Assembly (NCBI RefSeq): GCF_947259555.1
Contig: NZ_CAMYMD010000053.1
Coordinates: 1-58,669, forward strand
Source of the DNA: an uncultured Roseovarius sp.
GTDB lineage: Bacteria; Pseudomonadota; Alphaproteobacteria; Rhodobacterales; Rhodobacteraceae
DNA length: 58,669 nt
Direction: 5' to 3'
The first letter of the stretch is position 1. The number at the start of each line of letters is the position of its first letter. Position numbers and translations under genes: made by a program. This document shows positions 50,905 through 58,669 of the stretch, piece by piece. Below the pieces are notes generated by a model. It had not been told where the DNA came from and made no database searches. It saw only the letters and a list, made by a program, of their open reading frames with translations.

Positions 50905-52140
50905 ATGCACGACTTTGCAATCATTTGGGACTGGATGGGCTTTGCCGTGCGCTGGGTGCATGTGATCACCGCGATCGCGTGGATCGGCTCGTCGTTTTAT
51001 TTTGTCGCGCTCGATCTTGGGCTGCGCAAGGCCGCGCATCTGCCGCCCGGTGCGCATGGCGAGGAATGGCAGGTGCACGGGGGCGGTTTCTATCATATTC
51101 AGAAATACCTTGTCGCGCCCGAGAACATGCCCGAGCACCTGACATGGTTCAAATGGGAGAGCTATGCCACGTGGCTCTCGGGCGCGGCGCTCTTGATGAT
51201 CGTTTATTGGGTAGGGGGGGAGCTGTACCTCATCGACCGCAGCAAGGCCGATCTTGCGCTTTGGCAGGGTATCGCCATCTCTGCCGGGTCTTTGTCAATC
51301 GGCTGGCTGGTCTATGACCGGCTTTGCAAATCCGGGCTGGGGGAGAGGCCCACCGTTCTCATGCTGTTGCTGTTCGCGCTGCTCGTGGCCATGGGGTGGG
51401 GCTATAACCAGATCTTCACCGGGCGTGCGACCATGCTGCATCTGGGCGCGTTCACCGCCACGATCATGACGGCGAATGTATTTTTAGTCATCATGCCCAA
51501 CCAGCGAATTGTTGTCGCGGACCTAAAGGCAGGACGCGCGCCGGACGCCAAATACGGCAAGATCGCCAAGCTGCGCTCGACGCATAACAACTACCTCACG
51601 CTTCCGGTCGTGTTTCTGATGCTGTCCAATCATTACCCGCTCGCCTTTGCGACGGAATACAACTGGGTGATTGCGGCATTGATCTTTCTCATGGGGGTCA
51701 CGATCCGGCATTTTTTCAACACCATGCATGCGGGGGGCGGCATGAAGTGGTGGACATGGGCCGTGACCGCGCTTTTGTTTATTGGCGTGATGTGGCTCTC
51801 GACCGCACCGCTGATGCAAAGCAGCTATGAAGAGGCCGAGGCGCGCGCGTTCTCTGCGTCGGAACAGAGGTTTGCGAATGCTGATGGGTTCGAGGATGTC
51901 GCCAGCATCGTGCCGGGCCGGTGTGCGATGTGTCATGCACGCGAGCCGTTTTACGAGGGCATATGGCGCGCGCCGCGCCATGTCTTATTGGAAACCGAGG
52001 CCGATATCGCGCGGGCCGCGAAACAGATCTACCTGCAATCCGGGGTCACGCATGCGATGCCGCCGGGGAACGTCAGTTATATGGAAGAAGACGAGCGCGC
52101 CCTGATCGTGACGTGGTACCGCGACGCGACCCGCCGGTGA
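50905..52140 (+). CDS. puuD: Membrane urate oxidase PuuD with C-terminal cytochrome c domain
   Basis: 411 residues. The N-terminal 300 residues are the DUF989/PuuD membrane module with about eight helices (WVHVITAIAWIGSSFYFVAL, HIQKYLV, TWFKWESYATWLSG, LRSTHNNYLTLPVVFLMLSNH). The C-terminal 100 residues form a cytochrome c domain with CAMCH heme site and a distal Met in THAMPPGN. Oxidises urate to 5-hydroxyisourate, passing electrons to the respiratory chain rather than making peroxide. ATG 50905 follows GAAGGAGAC; the frame is open to 50821. Confidence 0.94.
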   Translation: MHDFAIIWDWMGFAVRWVHVITAIAWIGSSFYFVALDLGLRKAAHLPPGAHGEEWQVHGGGFYHIQKYLVAPENMPEHLTWFKWESYATWLSGAALLMIVYWVGGELYLIDRSKADLALWQGIAISAGSLSIGWLVYDRLCKSGLGERPTVLMLLLFALLVAMGWGYNQIFTGRATMLHLGAFTATIMTANVFLVIMPNQRIVVADLKAGRAPDAKYGKIAKLRSTHNNYLTLPVVFLMLSNHYPLAFATEYNWVIAALIFLMGVTIRHFFNTMHAGGGMKWWTWAVTALLFIGVMWLSTAPLMQSSYEEAEARAFSASEQRFANADGFEDVASIVPGRCAMCHAREPFYEGIWRAPRHVLLETEADIARAAKQIYLQSGVTHAMPPGNVSYMEEDERALIVTWYRDATRR

Positions 52141-52216
52141 GCAGGGCCACAACCTCACCCGAGTTGCGTAAATTCCGGGCGATGTCACAAACGGAGCAGT
52201 TTGGCACGTCAGCGAC

Positions 52217-52254
52217 GAATTTCATTTGAAATCAGAGGTCTGAGTGCTCAGACC
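52217..52254. promoter_or_regulatory. Two inverted repeats upstream of the TRAP cluster (candidate operators)
   Basis: ATTTCA-TT-TGAAAT (52219-52232) and GGTCTGAG-TG-CTCAGACC (52237-52254, perfect 8-bp arms) lie between puuD and dctP. No T-run follows the second, so an operator, for example for the TetR protein encoded at 53578, is as likely as a terminator. Confidence 0.5.
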
Positions 52255-52388
52255 CCGGCCGGTGGTCATCTCAGGGAGGAGATTCATTTGCTTCATCAAA
52301 CAAACAAGCTTGACTGATTGTAAGTTGGGATTCCATGATGTGTGCGAAGGAACAGAGAGTCCAGCACTCGAAAGACAGGGAGAAAACG

Positions 52389-53513
52389 ATGATGAAAACA
52401 GTTATGGCCAGCGTGGCGACTATCGGGCTTTTGGCGGGCGGTGCCCTCGCGGAAACCCAGTTCACGGCCAATTCATTCTATGCCGCAGAACATCCGCATT
52501 CCAAGGATGGCTATATTGCCTGGGCCGAGATCGTAAAGGATCTCTCGGACGGAGAATTGCAGCCGGATGTCTATACCGGCACCGTGCTACTGGCCCCGCG
52601 GGCGAATTTGCAGGGCATCCGTGACAATGTCGTGCAGGTGGCGCATCACGCGGCGGTCTACACGCCGTCGGAAATGCCGGTCGCCAATACGGTTCAGGAG
52701 CTTGGCTTCAATTATTCCGACCCGCTGGTGATGATCTTCGCATCGACCGATTTCAGCATGAACAATCCGACCCAGCTTGAGGAATGGGCGGACAAGGGTG
52801 TGGTCTATCTCGGGTCCTACGCGACGCCGCCCTATGTCCTGTTCTGCCGCGAGCCGGTGCGCACCCTCGAAGAGTTCAAGGGCAAGCGCATTCGCACCGC
52901 CGGGTCCAGCGTGTCGCAATGGGTCGAAAAAGCTGGTGGTATTCCGGTCAATGTACCGTCGAGCGAGATGTATACCGGGCTGGAACGCGGCACGCTCGAT
53001 TGCGCCTCGAACGCGGCGAACGACCTGATCGACCGGTCGCTCTGGGAGGTGGCCGAGCACACCACGATGCTGTCCACCGGCATGTACTGGACCGGGCCGC
53101 AATGGGGCTACAACCCCGAGTTCTGGTCGGGGTTGACGACCGCGCAACGCGAGATCCTGATGCAGGCCACGGCACGCGCGATGTCGCAGATGATCGTGAA
53201 CTATGTGGACAGCGCCGAATCCAAGCTCGAACAGGCCAAGCAGAAGGGCAACAATGTCTATGAGCCCGCCGAGGATCTGCTGGCCTCGGCTGAGGAATAT
53301 CGCGCGAATTCGGTCGAAACGGCGTATCGGACTGCCGAGGAAACCTACGGTCTGAGCAACGGCAAGGCCGTGATCGACGACTTCATCGCCACGCACGAGA
53401 AGTGGGAAGAGCTGCTTGCGGATGTGGACCGCTCGGATATCGATGCGCTGACCGAGCTCGCGATGCGCGAAATCTACAGCAAAGTTGACGCATCCAGCTA
53501 CGGCGTTCAGTAA
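52389..53513 (+). CDS. dctP: TRAP transporter substrate-binding protein (DctP family)
   Basis: 374 residues. Signal peptide MMKTVMASVATIGLLAGGALA, then a DctP fold: FYAAEHPHSKDGYIAWAEIV, LLAPRANLQGIRDNVVQVAHH, the conserved FKGKRIRTAGSSVSQWVEKAGG and VPSSEMYTGLERGTLDCASNAAND. The Arg in KRIRTAG is the ligand-carboxylate clamp of the family, so the substrate is probably an organic acid. ATG 52389 (or 52392) with GGGAG upstream. A strong terminator follows. Confidence 0.93.
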   Translation: MMKTVMASVATIGLLAGGALAETQFTANSFYAAEHPHSKDGYIAWAEIVKDLSDGELQPDVYTGTVLLAPRANLQGIRDNVVQVAHHAAVYTPSEMPVANTVQELGFNYSDPLVMIFASTDFSMNNPTQLEEWADKGVVYLGSYATPPYVLFCREPVRTLEEFKGKRIRTAGSSVSQWVEKAGGIPVNVPSSEMYTGLERGTLDCASNAANDLIDRSLWEVAEHTTMLSTGMYWTGPQWGYNPEFWSGLTTAQREILMQATARAMSQMIVNYVDSAESKLEQAKQKGNNVYEPAEDLLASAEEYRANSVETAYRTAEETYGLSNGKAVIDDFIATHEKWEELLADVDRSDIDALTELAMREIYSKVDASSYGVQ

Positions 53514-53525
53514 CTGCAACGATCA

Positions 53526-53552
53526 GGGTCCGCAGCTCTGCGGACCCTTTCT
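53526..53552 (+). terminator. Terminator after dctP
   Basis: GGGTCCGCAG (53526-53535) pairs perfectly with CTGCGGACCC (53538-53547), then TTTCTT. It would uncouple abundant binding-protein mRNA from the TetR and permease genes downstream. Confidence 0.85.
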
Positions 53553-53577
53553 TGCAATTCTGAAACCGGATGAAAAC

Positions 53578-54210
53578 ATGTCGCAACGCAAGCGCCGCAC
53601 GCAGGCCGAACGCAGCCTGGAAACCACGACGAGCATCCTTGAGGCGACGCTCTCCTGCATCAAGGACAAGGGCCTGATCAACACCTCCACGACCGAGGTG
53701 GCAACCCGCGCCGGTGTGTCGCGCGGCGCGCTGCTGCATCATTTCCAGACCAAGGAATTGCTGATGGCAGAGGCGCTGAGACTGCTCTTGCTCAGAGAAG
53801 CGGCTGATGCCGAGCGCATCGCGAATTCTGTGGTCGAGCACGAATTGACCGTGGATCAATTCATAGATTTCGTCTGGCAACGCTTTTCGGGTGATCTGTA
53901 CATGGTGTCGATGGAGTTTGTGAACGCGGCGCGCACTGACCCAAAGATCAAGGCGGCGCTTGTGCCTGTCGCGCAGGAGTTCAACGATGCCTATGCGCTG
54001 ATCTGGGAAAGAATCGCCGATGGCAGTGGCTGTGCGCCGGACAAGCGGCGTCAACAGGTCGAGATCACCGCGATCATGTGTCTCGCGCGCGGCATGGCCA
54101 CGCAAACCATCTGGCGCGACGAGCCGGAGCTGTTCCGCGAAACGATAGATTACTGGAAAGAGCTCCTCAAACTCTCGCGCCAAAGCCGTGCCGGGGAAGG
54201 TGCTGCATGA
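53578..54210 (+). CDS. TetR-family regulator embedded in the TRAP cluster
   Basis: 210 residues with the TetR helix-turn-helix STTEVATRAGVSRGALLHHFQTKELLMAEAL at about 39-69 and a helical ligand domain. It sits between the binding protein and the permease genes, its stop overlapping the dctQ ATG (ATGA). Likely autoregulates the transport cluster in response to the substrate; candidate operator sites are at 52217-52254. Related to the group with C-terminal TetR_C domains seen near amidohydrolases. Confidence 0.9.
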   Translation: MSQRKRRTQAERSLETTTSILEATLSCIKDKGLINTSTTEVATRAGVSRGALLHHFQTKELLMAEALRLLLLREAADAERIANSVVEHELTVDQFIDFVWQRFSGDLYMVSMEFVNAARTDPKIKAALVPVAQEFNDAYALIWERIADGSGCAPDKRRQQVEITAIMCLARGMATQTIWRDEPELFRETIDYWKELLKLSRQSRAGEGAA

Positions 54211-54734
54211 CCAAGACGCATATTCCGGCGGGCAGGGCCGCCGATGGCCTTGACCGTATCATCTCGGCCCTCAACAGGGGATTTGTCGTGCTTGCCTCGG
54301 TCGCGTTGCTCTTGATGATGCTGCACGTGACGGCGGAGGTGGCGGCGCGGGCGACCGGTGCCATGACCCTGATCGGTACGCTTGAGATCGTGTCCTACTA
54401 TTACATGATCCTGCTGGTCATGCTGCCCATGGGGTTTGTGGAGCTTAAGAACGAGCATATCCGTGTCGATCTTTTCGTGCAGATGATGCCGCGCTCCGTG
54501 CAGCTTGTCCTCTATGTGCTCAGTTGTCTTCTGTGCCTCGTGTTCTTCGCGATCATGCTGCGGCAGAGCTTTCTGGATGCGTGGAATTCGACCCTGCGCA
54601 AGGAAACCATCATGTCGAACTTCATCTTCTACATCTGGCCGAGCCGGTGGGCCTTGCCGATCGGGTTTTTCGGACTGCTGATCGCTGTTCTTGCGAACAT
54701 GCTCAAGGCGATCCGACTGGGAAAGGCGCTCTGA
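54207..54734 (+). CDS. dctQ: TRAP transporter small permease (DctQ family)
   Basis: 175 residues with four membrane helices: FVVLASVALLLMMLHVTAEV, IVSYYYMILLVMLPMGFVEL, VQLVLYVLSCLLCLVFFAIM and WALPIGFFGLLIAVLANML. NEHIRVDLF after the second helix is the DctQ signature. Works with DctM downstream, starting 1 base after its stop. Confidence 0.92.
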   Translation: MTKTHIPAGRAADGLDRIISALNRGFVVLASVALLLMMLHVTAEVAARATGAMTLIGTLEIVSYYYMILLVMLPMGFVELKNEHIRVDLFVQMMPRSVQLVLYVLSCLLCLVFFAIMLRQSFLDAWNSTLRKETIMSNFIFYIWPSRWALPIGFFGLLIAVLANMLKAIRLGKAL

Positions 54735-54735
54735 C

Positions 54736-56046
54736 GTGGACAATACGACCATCGGGATCATCGCCATCGCCATCACGCTTTTCCTGATCGCCCTTCGGTT
54801 TCCGATCGGCGTGGTGCTGGGGATCGTGTCGATCGCGGGCATCGCGGAACTGACCAACATGCGGATTGCATGGGGGGTGGTGTCGGCGACGCCCTTCGAT
54901 TTCATCGGGCAATGGGAACTGACCGCCGCGCCGATGTTTCTGTTCATGGGCTACCTTGCAACCGAGGGAAAACTCACAAGCGGGCTGTTTTCGGCGCTCA
55001 GGCTGTTTCTTGCGCGGCTTCCCGGGGGGCTTGCGATCTCCAGCGTGGGGGCCTGCACGTTCTTTGCCGCGGCGTCCGGGTCGAGCGTGGCCACGGCGGC
55101 GGCGATGTCACGGATCGCGGTGCCCGAGATGCTGCGCAACGGCTATGACAAGGGGTTGGCCACCGGCACCATCGCGGCCTCGGGCACGCTGGGCTCGCTT
55201 ATCCCGCCGAGTGTGCTGCTGATCCTTTACGGGGTCTATGCGCAGGTTTCAGTCGGGCAATTGTTCATGGCCGGGTTTATCCCCGGTCTCGTCTCGGCCT
55301 TGCTCTATGCGTTGATGATCATGGTGCGGGTCAAGGCCAATCCGGGGCTTGCCGGCGAGGTGGTCGTCTCGGCGACGCGCGCCGAGAAGCTGTCGGCGCT
55401 CAAGGAAATATGGCCCTTGCCGACGCTGATCCTTCTGGTGCTCGGTGGGATCTTTTCGGGCTATTTTTCGCCGACCGAGGCCGGGGCGCTTGGGGCGTTT
55501 TTCGCCTTTTGCATTGCCATGTTGCGCCGCAGTCTCGATTTTGCCGGGTTCAAGGCGGCGGTGGTCAATACGCTTCAGAGCACGGCGGCGATCTTTCTCA
55601 TCCTGATCGGATCGGTCCTGTTCACCAAGTTTCTCGCGATGTCGCGCCTGCCCACGGCGTTCTCGGAGATGATCCTGTCGGTCAGTGACAGTCAGTGGTG
55701 GATCCTCTTTGCAGTCGCGGTGATCTACCTCATCCTCGGCATGCTGATCGACTCCATCGGTCTGCTGTTGCTGACCCTGCCGCTTATCCTGCCGCTCGTG
55801 GATGCTGCCGGAATAGATGCCATCTGGTTTGGAATAATCGTGATCAAGCTGCTCGAAGTGGGGCTGGTGACGCCGCCGATCGGGCTGAATGTCTACGTTA
55901 TAAAAGGGGCATTGGGGAGCCTTGTTACCTTGCCCGAGGTCTTTCGCGGGGTGAGTTGGTTCATTGCGATGGATTTCGTGGCGCTCCTGCTGATCGTCCT
56001 CATCCCCGCGATGTCGCTGTGGCTGCCGTCGCTTGTCTATAACTGA
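54736..56046 (+). CDS. dctM: TRAP transporter large permease (DctM family)
   Basis: 436 residues and about twelve helices. GTG start at 54736, one base after dctQ. DctM hallmarks: GYLATEGKLTSGLFSALR, FAAASGSSVATAAAMSRIAVPEM, the LIPPSVLLILYGVYAQVSVGQLFMAGFIPG block, and the SPTEAGALGAF motif. Ends EVGLVTPPIGLNVYVIKG, conserved in the family. Na+-driven uptake is expected from the family. Confidence 0.93.
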   Translation: MDNTTIGIIAIAITLFLIALRFPIGVVLGIVSIAGIAELTNMRIAWGVVSATPFDFIGQWELTAAPMFLFMGYLATEGKLTSGLFSALRLFLARLPGGLAISSVGACTFFAAASGSSVATAAAMSRIAVPEMLRNGYDKGLATGTIAASGTLGSLIPPSVLLILYGVYAQVSVGQLFMAGFIPGLVSALLYALMIMVRVKANPGLAGEVVVSATRAEKLSALKEIWPLPTLILLVLGGIFSGYFSPTEAGALGAFFAFCIAMLRRSLDFAGFKAAVVNTLQSTAAIFLILIGSVLFTKFLAMSRLPTAFSEMILSVSDSQWWILFAVAVIYLILGMLIDSIGLLLLTLPLILPLVDAAGIDAIWFGIIVIKLLEVGLVTPPIGLNVYVIKGALGSLVTLPEVFRGVSWFIAMDFVALLLIVLIPAMSLWLPSLVYN

Positions 56047-56066
56047 ACCGTAAGGGAGGAACCGCC

Positions 56067-56711
56067 ATGACAGATTTTGCCAATGCCGACTATGCCGAGC
56101 GGTCCTACGGGGAAATTCCGGTGGGCTACGGACAGCGCCCGGGACTCGTGGTCATCGACTTTCAGAAAGCCTTTACCGAGGAGCGCTATCCGCTTGGCGG
56201 GGCGCCCCTGATCATGCGTGGGCTGGAGAATACCGCGCGCCTGCTCAAGGTCGCGCGCCGCAACAACATCCCTGTCGCGAACTGTTATACCGCCTACAAG
56301 GATGAGGCAGATATGCCCTATTGGAAGATCTCGGCGGTGCGCGAGCAGTTTCGTCACGAGCACCCGGGGTCCGAACTCGACCCCTCGATCTATGATCCGG
56401 GCCATGACGTGAAGGTCTGCAAGACCGGGCCCTCGATCTTCTTTCAGACGCCGGTGGTGCCGTTTTTCATCCGACAGCGTGTCGACACGGTGATCGTGAC
56501 CGGATGCACCACCAGCGGCTGCATTCGCGCGTCCAGCATCGACAGTTTTCAATACGGGTTTCGGACCATCGTGCCCGAGGATTGCGTGGGCGATCACGAG
56601 GAACAGCCACATCTGGACAACCTGCGCGACATCTCGCGCCGCTATGTCGATCAGACCACCTCGGACGAGGTGATGGACTACATCGAACGCGTGGGCCGCC
56701 TCAACGCGTGA
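56067..56711 (+). CDS. Isochorismatase-family (cysteine) hydrolase
   Basis: 214 residues. The catalytic triad is visible: Asp in LVVIDFQKAF, Lys in KVCKTGPSIFF, and Cys in VTGCTTSGCIRAS. GCTTSGCIRAS matches the N-carbamoylsarcosine amidohydrolase branch, enzymes that release ammonia and CO2 from carbamoyl groups. RBS GGGAGG upstream. Co-directional with the TRAP genes (20-base gap) and the amidohydrolase, so the imported compound is probably an amide or carbamoyl derivative. Confidence 0.88.
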   Translation: MTDFANADYAERSYGEIPVGYGQRPGLVVIDFQKAFTEERYPLGGAPLIMRGLENTARLLKVARRNNIPVANCYTAYKDEADMPYWKISAVREQFRHEHPGSELDPSIYDPGHDVKVCKTGPSIFFQTPVVPFFIRQRVDTVIVTGCTTSGCIRASSIDSFQYGFRTIVPEDCVGDHEEQPHLDNLRDISRRYVDQTTSDEVMDYIERVGRLNA

Positions 56712-56742
56712 CCCCGCGACAAAACACAAAAAAGGAAAGACC

Positions 56743-57969
56743 ATGAGCATGCAGATCATCCGCAACGCCCGTATCATCGACGGATCGCAGGACCGCCCCG
56801 CCGACCCGCAGGATATTGTCATCGAGAACGGCGTATTCCGCGAGGTCTCGGACAAGGCGACGGTCCGCAGTGACGACGAGATCGACGCCAGCGGGCATTT
56901 CGTGCTGCCCGGTCTGATTGATTGTCATGTCCATGTGATTGCGACGACGGCCGATCTGGGGGCGAATGCGGCGTTGCCCAACTCGCTGCTGGCCTATCGC
57001 GCCATGGGGCTGATGAAAAACATGATCATGCGCGGTTTCACCACCGTGCGCGATCTTGGCGGCGCCGATATCGGCATTGTCGATGCGATCGAGGAGCGGC
57101 TGATCGTGGCCCCGCGTCTGGTGATCTGCGGCAAGGCGCTGTCCCAGACTGGCGGGCACACCGATTACCGTGGCCCGTACAACCCGCGCAACGTCGATTT
57201 CTACCGGGATCAGATCGGGGCCATGGGCCGGATCATCGACGGTGTCGATGACCTGCGCCGCGCCTGCCGTGAAGAGGTCAAGGGAGGTGCGAAATTCATC
57301 AAGCTGATGGCCAATGGCGGTGTCTCGTCTCCGACCGATCCGATCGGGTTCATGGGGTTCTCGGTGGCCGAGCTTGAGGTGGCGGTCGAAGAGGCGGCGA
57401 ATGCCGAAACCTATGTCGCGGGGCATCTCTATACCGACGAGGCGATCAACCGGGCGCTCGATGCGGGTATCCGCTCGATCGAACATGCCAACCTGATCAA
57501 GCGTGATACTGCGAAGCGCGTCGTTGCGCAGGATGCCGTCGTCGTGCCGACCAACATCACCTATGAGCTGTTGGGAACGCGCGGTGCCGATTTCGGCCTG
57601 CCGCCTGAATCCGTGGCCAAGGTCGCCGATGTGCGCGATGCCGGGTTGGAGGCGCTTGGGATTCTGCGTGAGGAAGGTGTGCTGATGGGCTATGGCTCGG
57701 ACCTGTTGGGCGGCATGCAGCAGTATCAGTCGGGTGAATTTCCGTTGCGCGGCAGGTACCTACCGGCGCATGACGTAATCCGCTCCGCCACGCTCGATGC
57801 CGCCAGGGTGATGCGGATGGAGGGCCGTATCGGCGCGATCACGCCCGGCGCACATGCCGATCTGGTGATGCTCAAGGGCAACCCGCTTGACGATCTGTCG
57901 TTGCTCGACGGGCAGGGCGAGCATCTGGACGTGATCATGAAGGATGGCCATTTCATCAAGCGGGTCTGA
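56743..57969 (+). CDS. Metal-dependent amidohydrolase (imidazolonepropionase/Xaa-Pro dipeptidase-like)
   Basis: 408 residues of the COG1228 amidohydrolase group. The first metal ligands are in LPGLIDCHVHVI (HxH, about 66-68). Others are in FIKLMANGGVSSPTDPIGF (probable carboxylated Lys), GHLYTDEAINRALDAGIRSIEH (two His) and the catalytic Asp in YGSDLLGGMQQYQ. QTGGHTDYRGP is a loop motif seen in dipeptidase/cyclic-amide hydrolases of this group. RBS AAAGGAAAG upstream. Probably opens or cleaves the compound brought in by the TRAP system. Confidence 0.88.
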   Translation: MSMQIIRNARIIDGSQDRPADPQDIVIENGVFREVSDKATVRSDDEIDASGHFVLPGLIDCHVHVIATTADLGANAALPNSLLAYRAMGLMKNMIMRGFTTVRDLGGADIGIVDAIEERLIVAPRLVICGKALSQTGGHTDYRGPYNPRNVDFYRDQIGAMGRIIDGVDDLRRACREEVKGGAKFIKLMANGGVSSPTDPIGFMGFSVAELEVAVEEAANAETYVAGHLYTDEAINRALDAGIRSIEHANLIKRDTAKRVVAQDAVVVPTNITYELLGTRGADFGLPPESVAKVADVRDAGLEALGILREEGVLMGYGSDLLGGMQQYQSGEFPLRGRYLPAHDVIRSATLDAARVMRMEGRIGAITPGAHADLVMLKGNPLDDLSLLDGQGEHLDVIMKDGHFIKRV

Positions 57970-58059
57970 CGCGGGGCGACTGGTCATTTGCCGGCAAGGC
58001 CAGAACCGGACCCTTCCAATCGTGGCGGGGTAACCGGTGCATCCTGTTGATGCGGTGTG

Positions 58060-58669
58060 TCAGTGCAGCAATTCGGTCAATAGCGGGTTGGGAAAGCGCC
58101 GTTCCAGCGTGACCGCCAGAAATGTCTCGGTGATCCCGTCGAGGCGCGCGGCCTCGGTCAGGCGTCCGGTGTGCAACTCGTCGCGCACCACGATGGGCGG
58201 GATTACGGCGAGGCCCGCATCCTCGCGCACCAGCAGGCGCAGCATCGCCATGTCATCGGCCTCGGCGGCGATTTGCGGGCTGATCCCGAGCCGGGCGGTG
58301 AGCGCGTCAAAGCCTGCGCGCAGTGCCGTCTCGGGCGTTGGCAAGATGAGTGGCATGTCTGACAGCAGGGCGGGCAAGGGGCGTGGTGTTGGGCCAAGCC
58401 GGTCGGGCGTGCCGATCAGGCTGACCGGCTGTTCGTCGATCCGCTGGATCAGGTAGCGGCTGGCGGCATCGCGGGCGGGGGCGAGATTGGTCAGCACCAC
58501 GTCGAGCGCCATCGATTCCAGCCCGCGCAGCAATTCGGGCTGAGAGCCGGAGCGCAGCACCACCTCGACATCGCGGCGCCCGATCAGCGGGCGCAGGAAC
58601 TGCATCTGGAAATTGCGCGACAGCGTGGCGAGCGCGCCGACGCGCAGGGCCCGCCGCCCGCCGCCGCGC
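58060..58669 (-). CDS. LysR-family regulator, C-terminal part (start beyond window)
   Basis: The frame stays open from the stop at 58060 to the right edge, about 203 codons. LRVGALATLSRNFQMQFLRPL starts a LysR substrate-binding domain; LDVVLTNLAPARD, SLIGTPDRL and REDAGLAVIPPIVVRDEL are domain blocks resembling the NhaR-like branch. The winged-helix N-terminus lies outside the window. Convergent with the amidohydrolase (90-base gap with no clear terminator). Confidence 0.85.
   Translation of the reverse strand, partial: RGGGRRALRVGALATLSRNFQMQFLRPLIGRRDVEVVLRSGSQPELLRGLESMALDVVLTNLAPARDAASRYLIQRIDEQPVSLIGTPDRLGPTPRPLPALLSDMPLILPTPETALRAGFDALTARLGISPQIAAEADDMAMLRLLVREDAGLAVIPPIVVRDELHTGRLTEAARLDGITETFLAVTLERRFPNPLLTELLH

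Noticed and set aside
1..58669. CRISPR array, insertion sequence or integrase
   Set aside because: No regularly spaced repeats, no transposase or integrase-like frame and no terminal inverted repeats were seen.

Overview
The window is high-GC chromosomal DNA from an alphaproteobacterium of the Roseobacter group (Rhodobacteraceae). The evidence is gene content and order: a coxB-ctaB-ctaG-coxC-surf1-thrC-M16 peptidase run, a Roseobacter-type tad (Flp pilus) locus with a GAVTVDW-type pilin, a PhyR/NepR/EcfG general stress response (GSR) system, DUF6455 and an IMPACT-type small protein, and a TRAP transporter beside purine catabolism genes. It is densely coded. I see no rRNA, tRNA, CRISPR array, transposase or integrase.

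Layout. 0-6.5 kb: 5' part of hrpB (its 3' end is beyond the left edge), meaB, small conserved genes, an M48 lipoprotein protease, a hemolysin III/PAQR protein, a secreted unknown and ugd. 6.6-18.5 kb: a tad locus read leftward in two blocks (flp-cpaB-rcpA-ompA, terminator, tadZ-tadA-tadB-tadC-two tadD-like lipoproteins-tadV), followed by an AAA+ ATPase. 18.8-25.1 kb: lytic transglycosylase, 3-oxoacid CoA-transferase subunits, topA, dprA. 25.6-37.3 kb: a stress island. 38.0-47.2 kb: tldD, then the cytochrome c oxidase assembly operon (no coxA here), thrC, an M16 peptidase and a GNAT acetyltransferase. 47.4-52.1 kb: uric acid catabolism (allA, a puuE-uraD fusion, hiuH, a LysR regulator, membrane urate oxidase puuD). 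52.4-58.0 kb: TRAP transporter with an embedded TetR regulator, an isochorismatase-fold hydrolase and an amidohydrolase; then a partial LysR gene at the right edge.

The most striking part is the 25.6-37.3 kb stress island. The core regulators (phyR divergent from nepR-ecfG-histidine kinase) sit among genes for envelope and stress proteins: PLDc_N protein, phospholipase D, CsbD, PNPOx-like protein, MscS channel, DUF883, holin-X-like, DUF1328, entericidin, DUF3008 and ExoD. By eye I find ten matches to the EcfG promoter pattern GGAAC-N16/17-cGTT, each correctly oriented in front of one of these genes or operons. Two are fully overlapping divergent promoters between phyR and nepR. The island is bracketed by two direct copies of a composite intergenic repeat, and also holds a Crp/Fnr regulator and a degenerate receiver (pseudo-receiver) gene.

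Working together: EcfG, freed when phosphorylated PhyR takes NepR, would switch on the whole island, with the linked HWE/HisKA_2-type kinase as probable phosphodonor. The purine block converts urate to 5-hydroxyisourate (PuuD), OHCU (HiuH), allantoin (UraD domain), allantoate (PuuE domain) and, at the ureidoglycolate step, glyoxylate (AllA); allantoate amidohydrolase and xanthine dehydrogenase are not in the window. The TRAP cluster probably imports and hydrolyses an amide or carbamoyl compound whose identity cannot be read from sequence.
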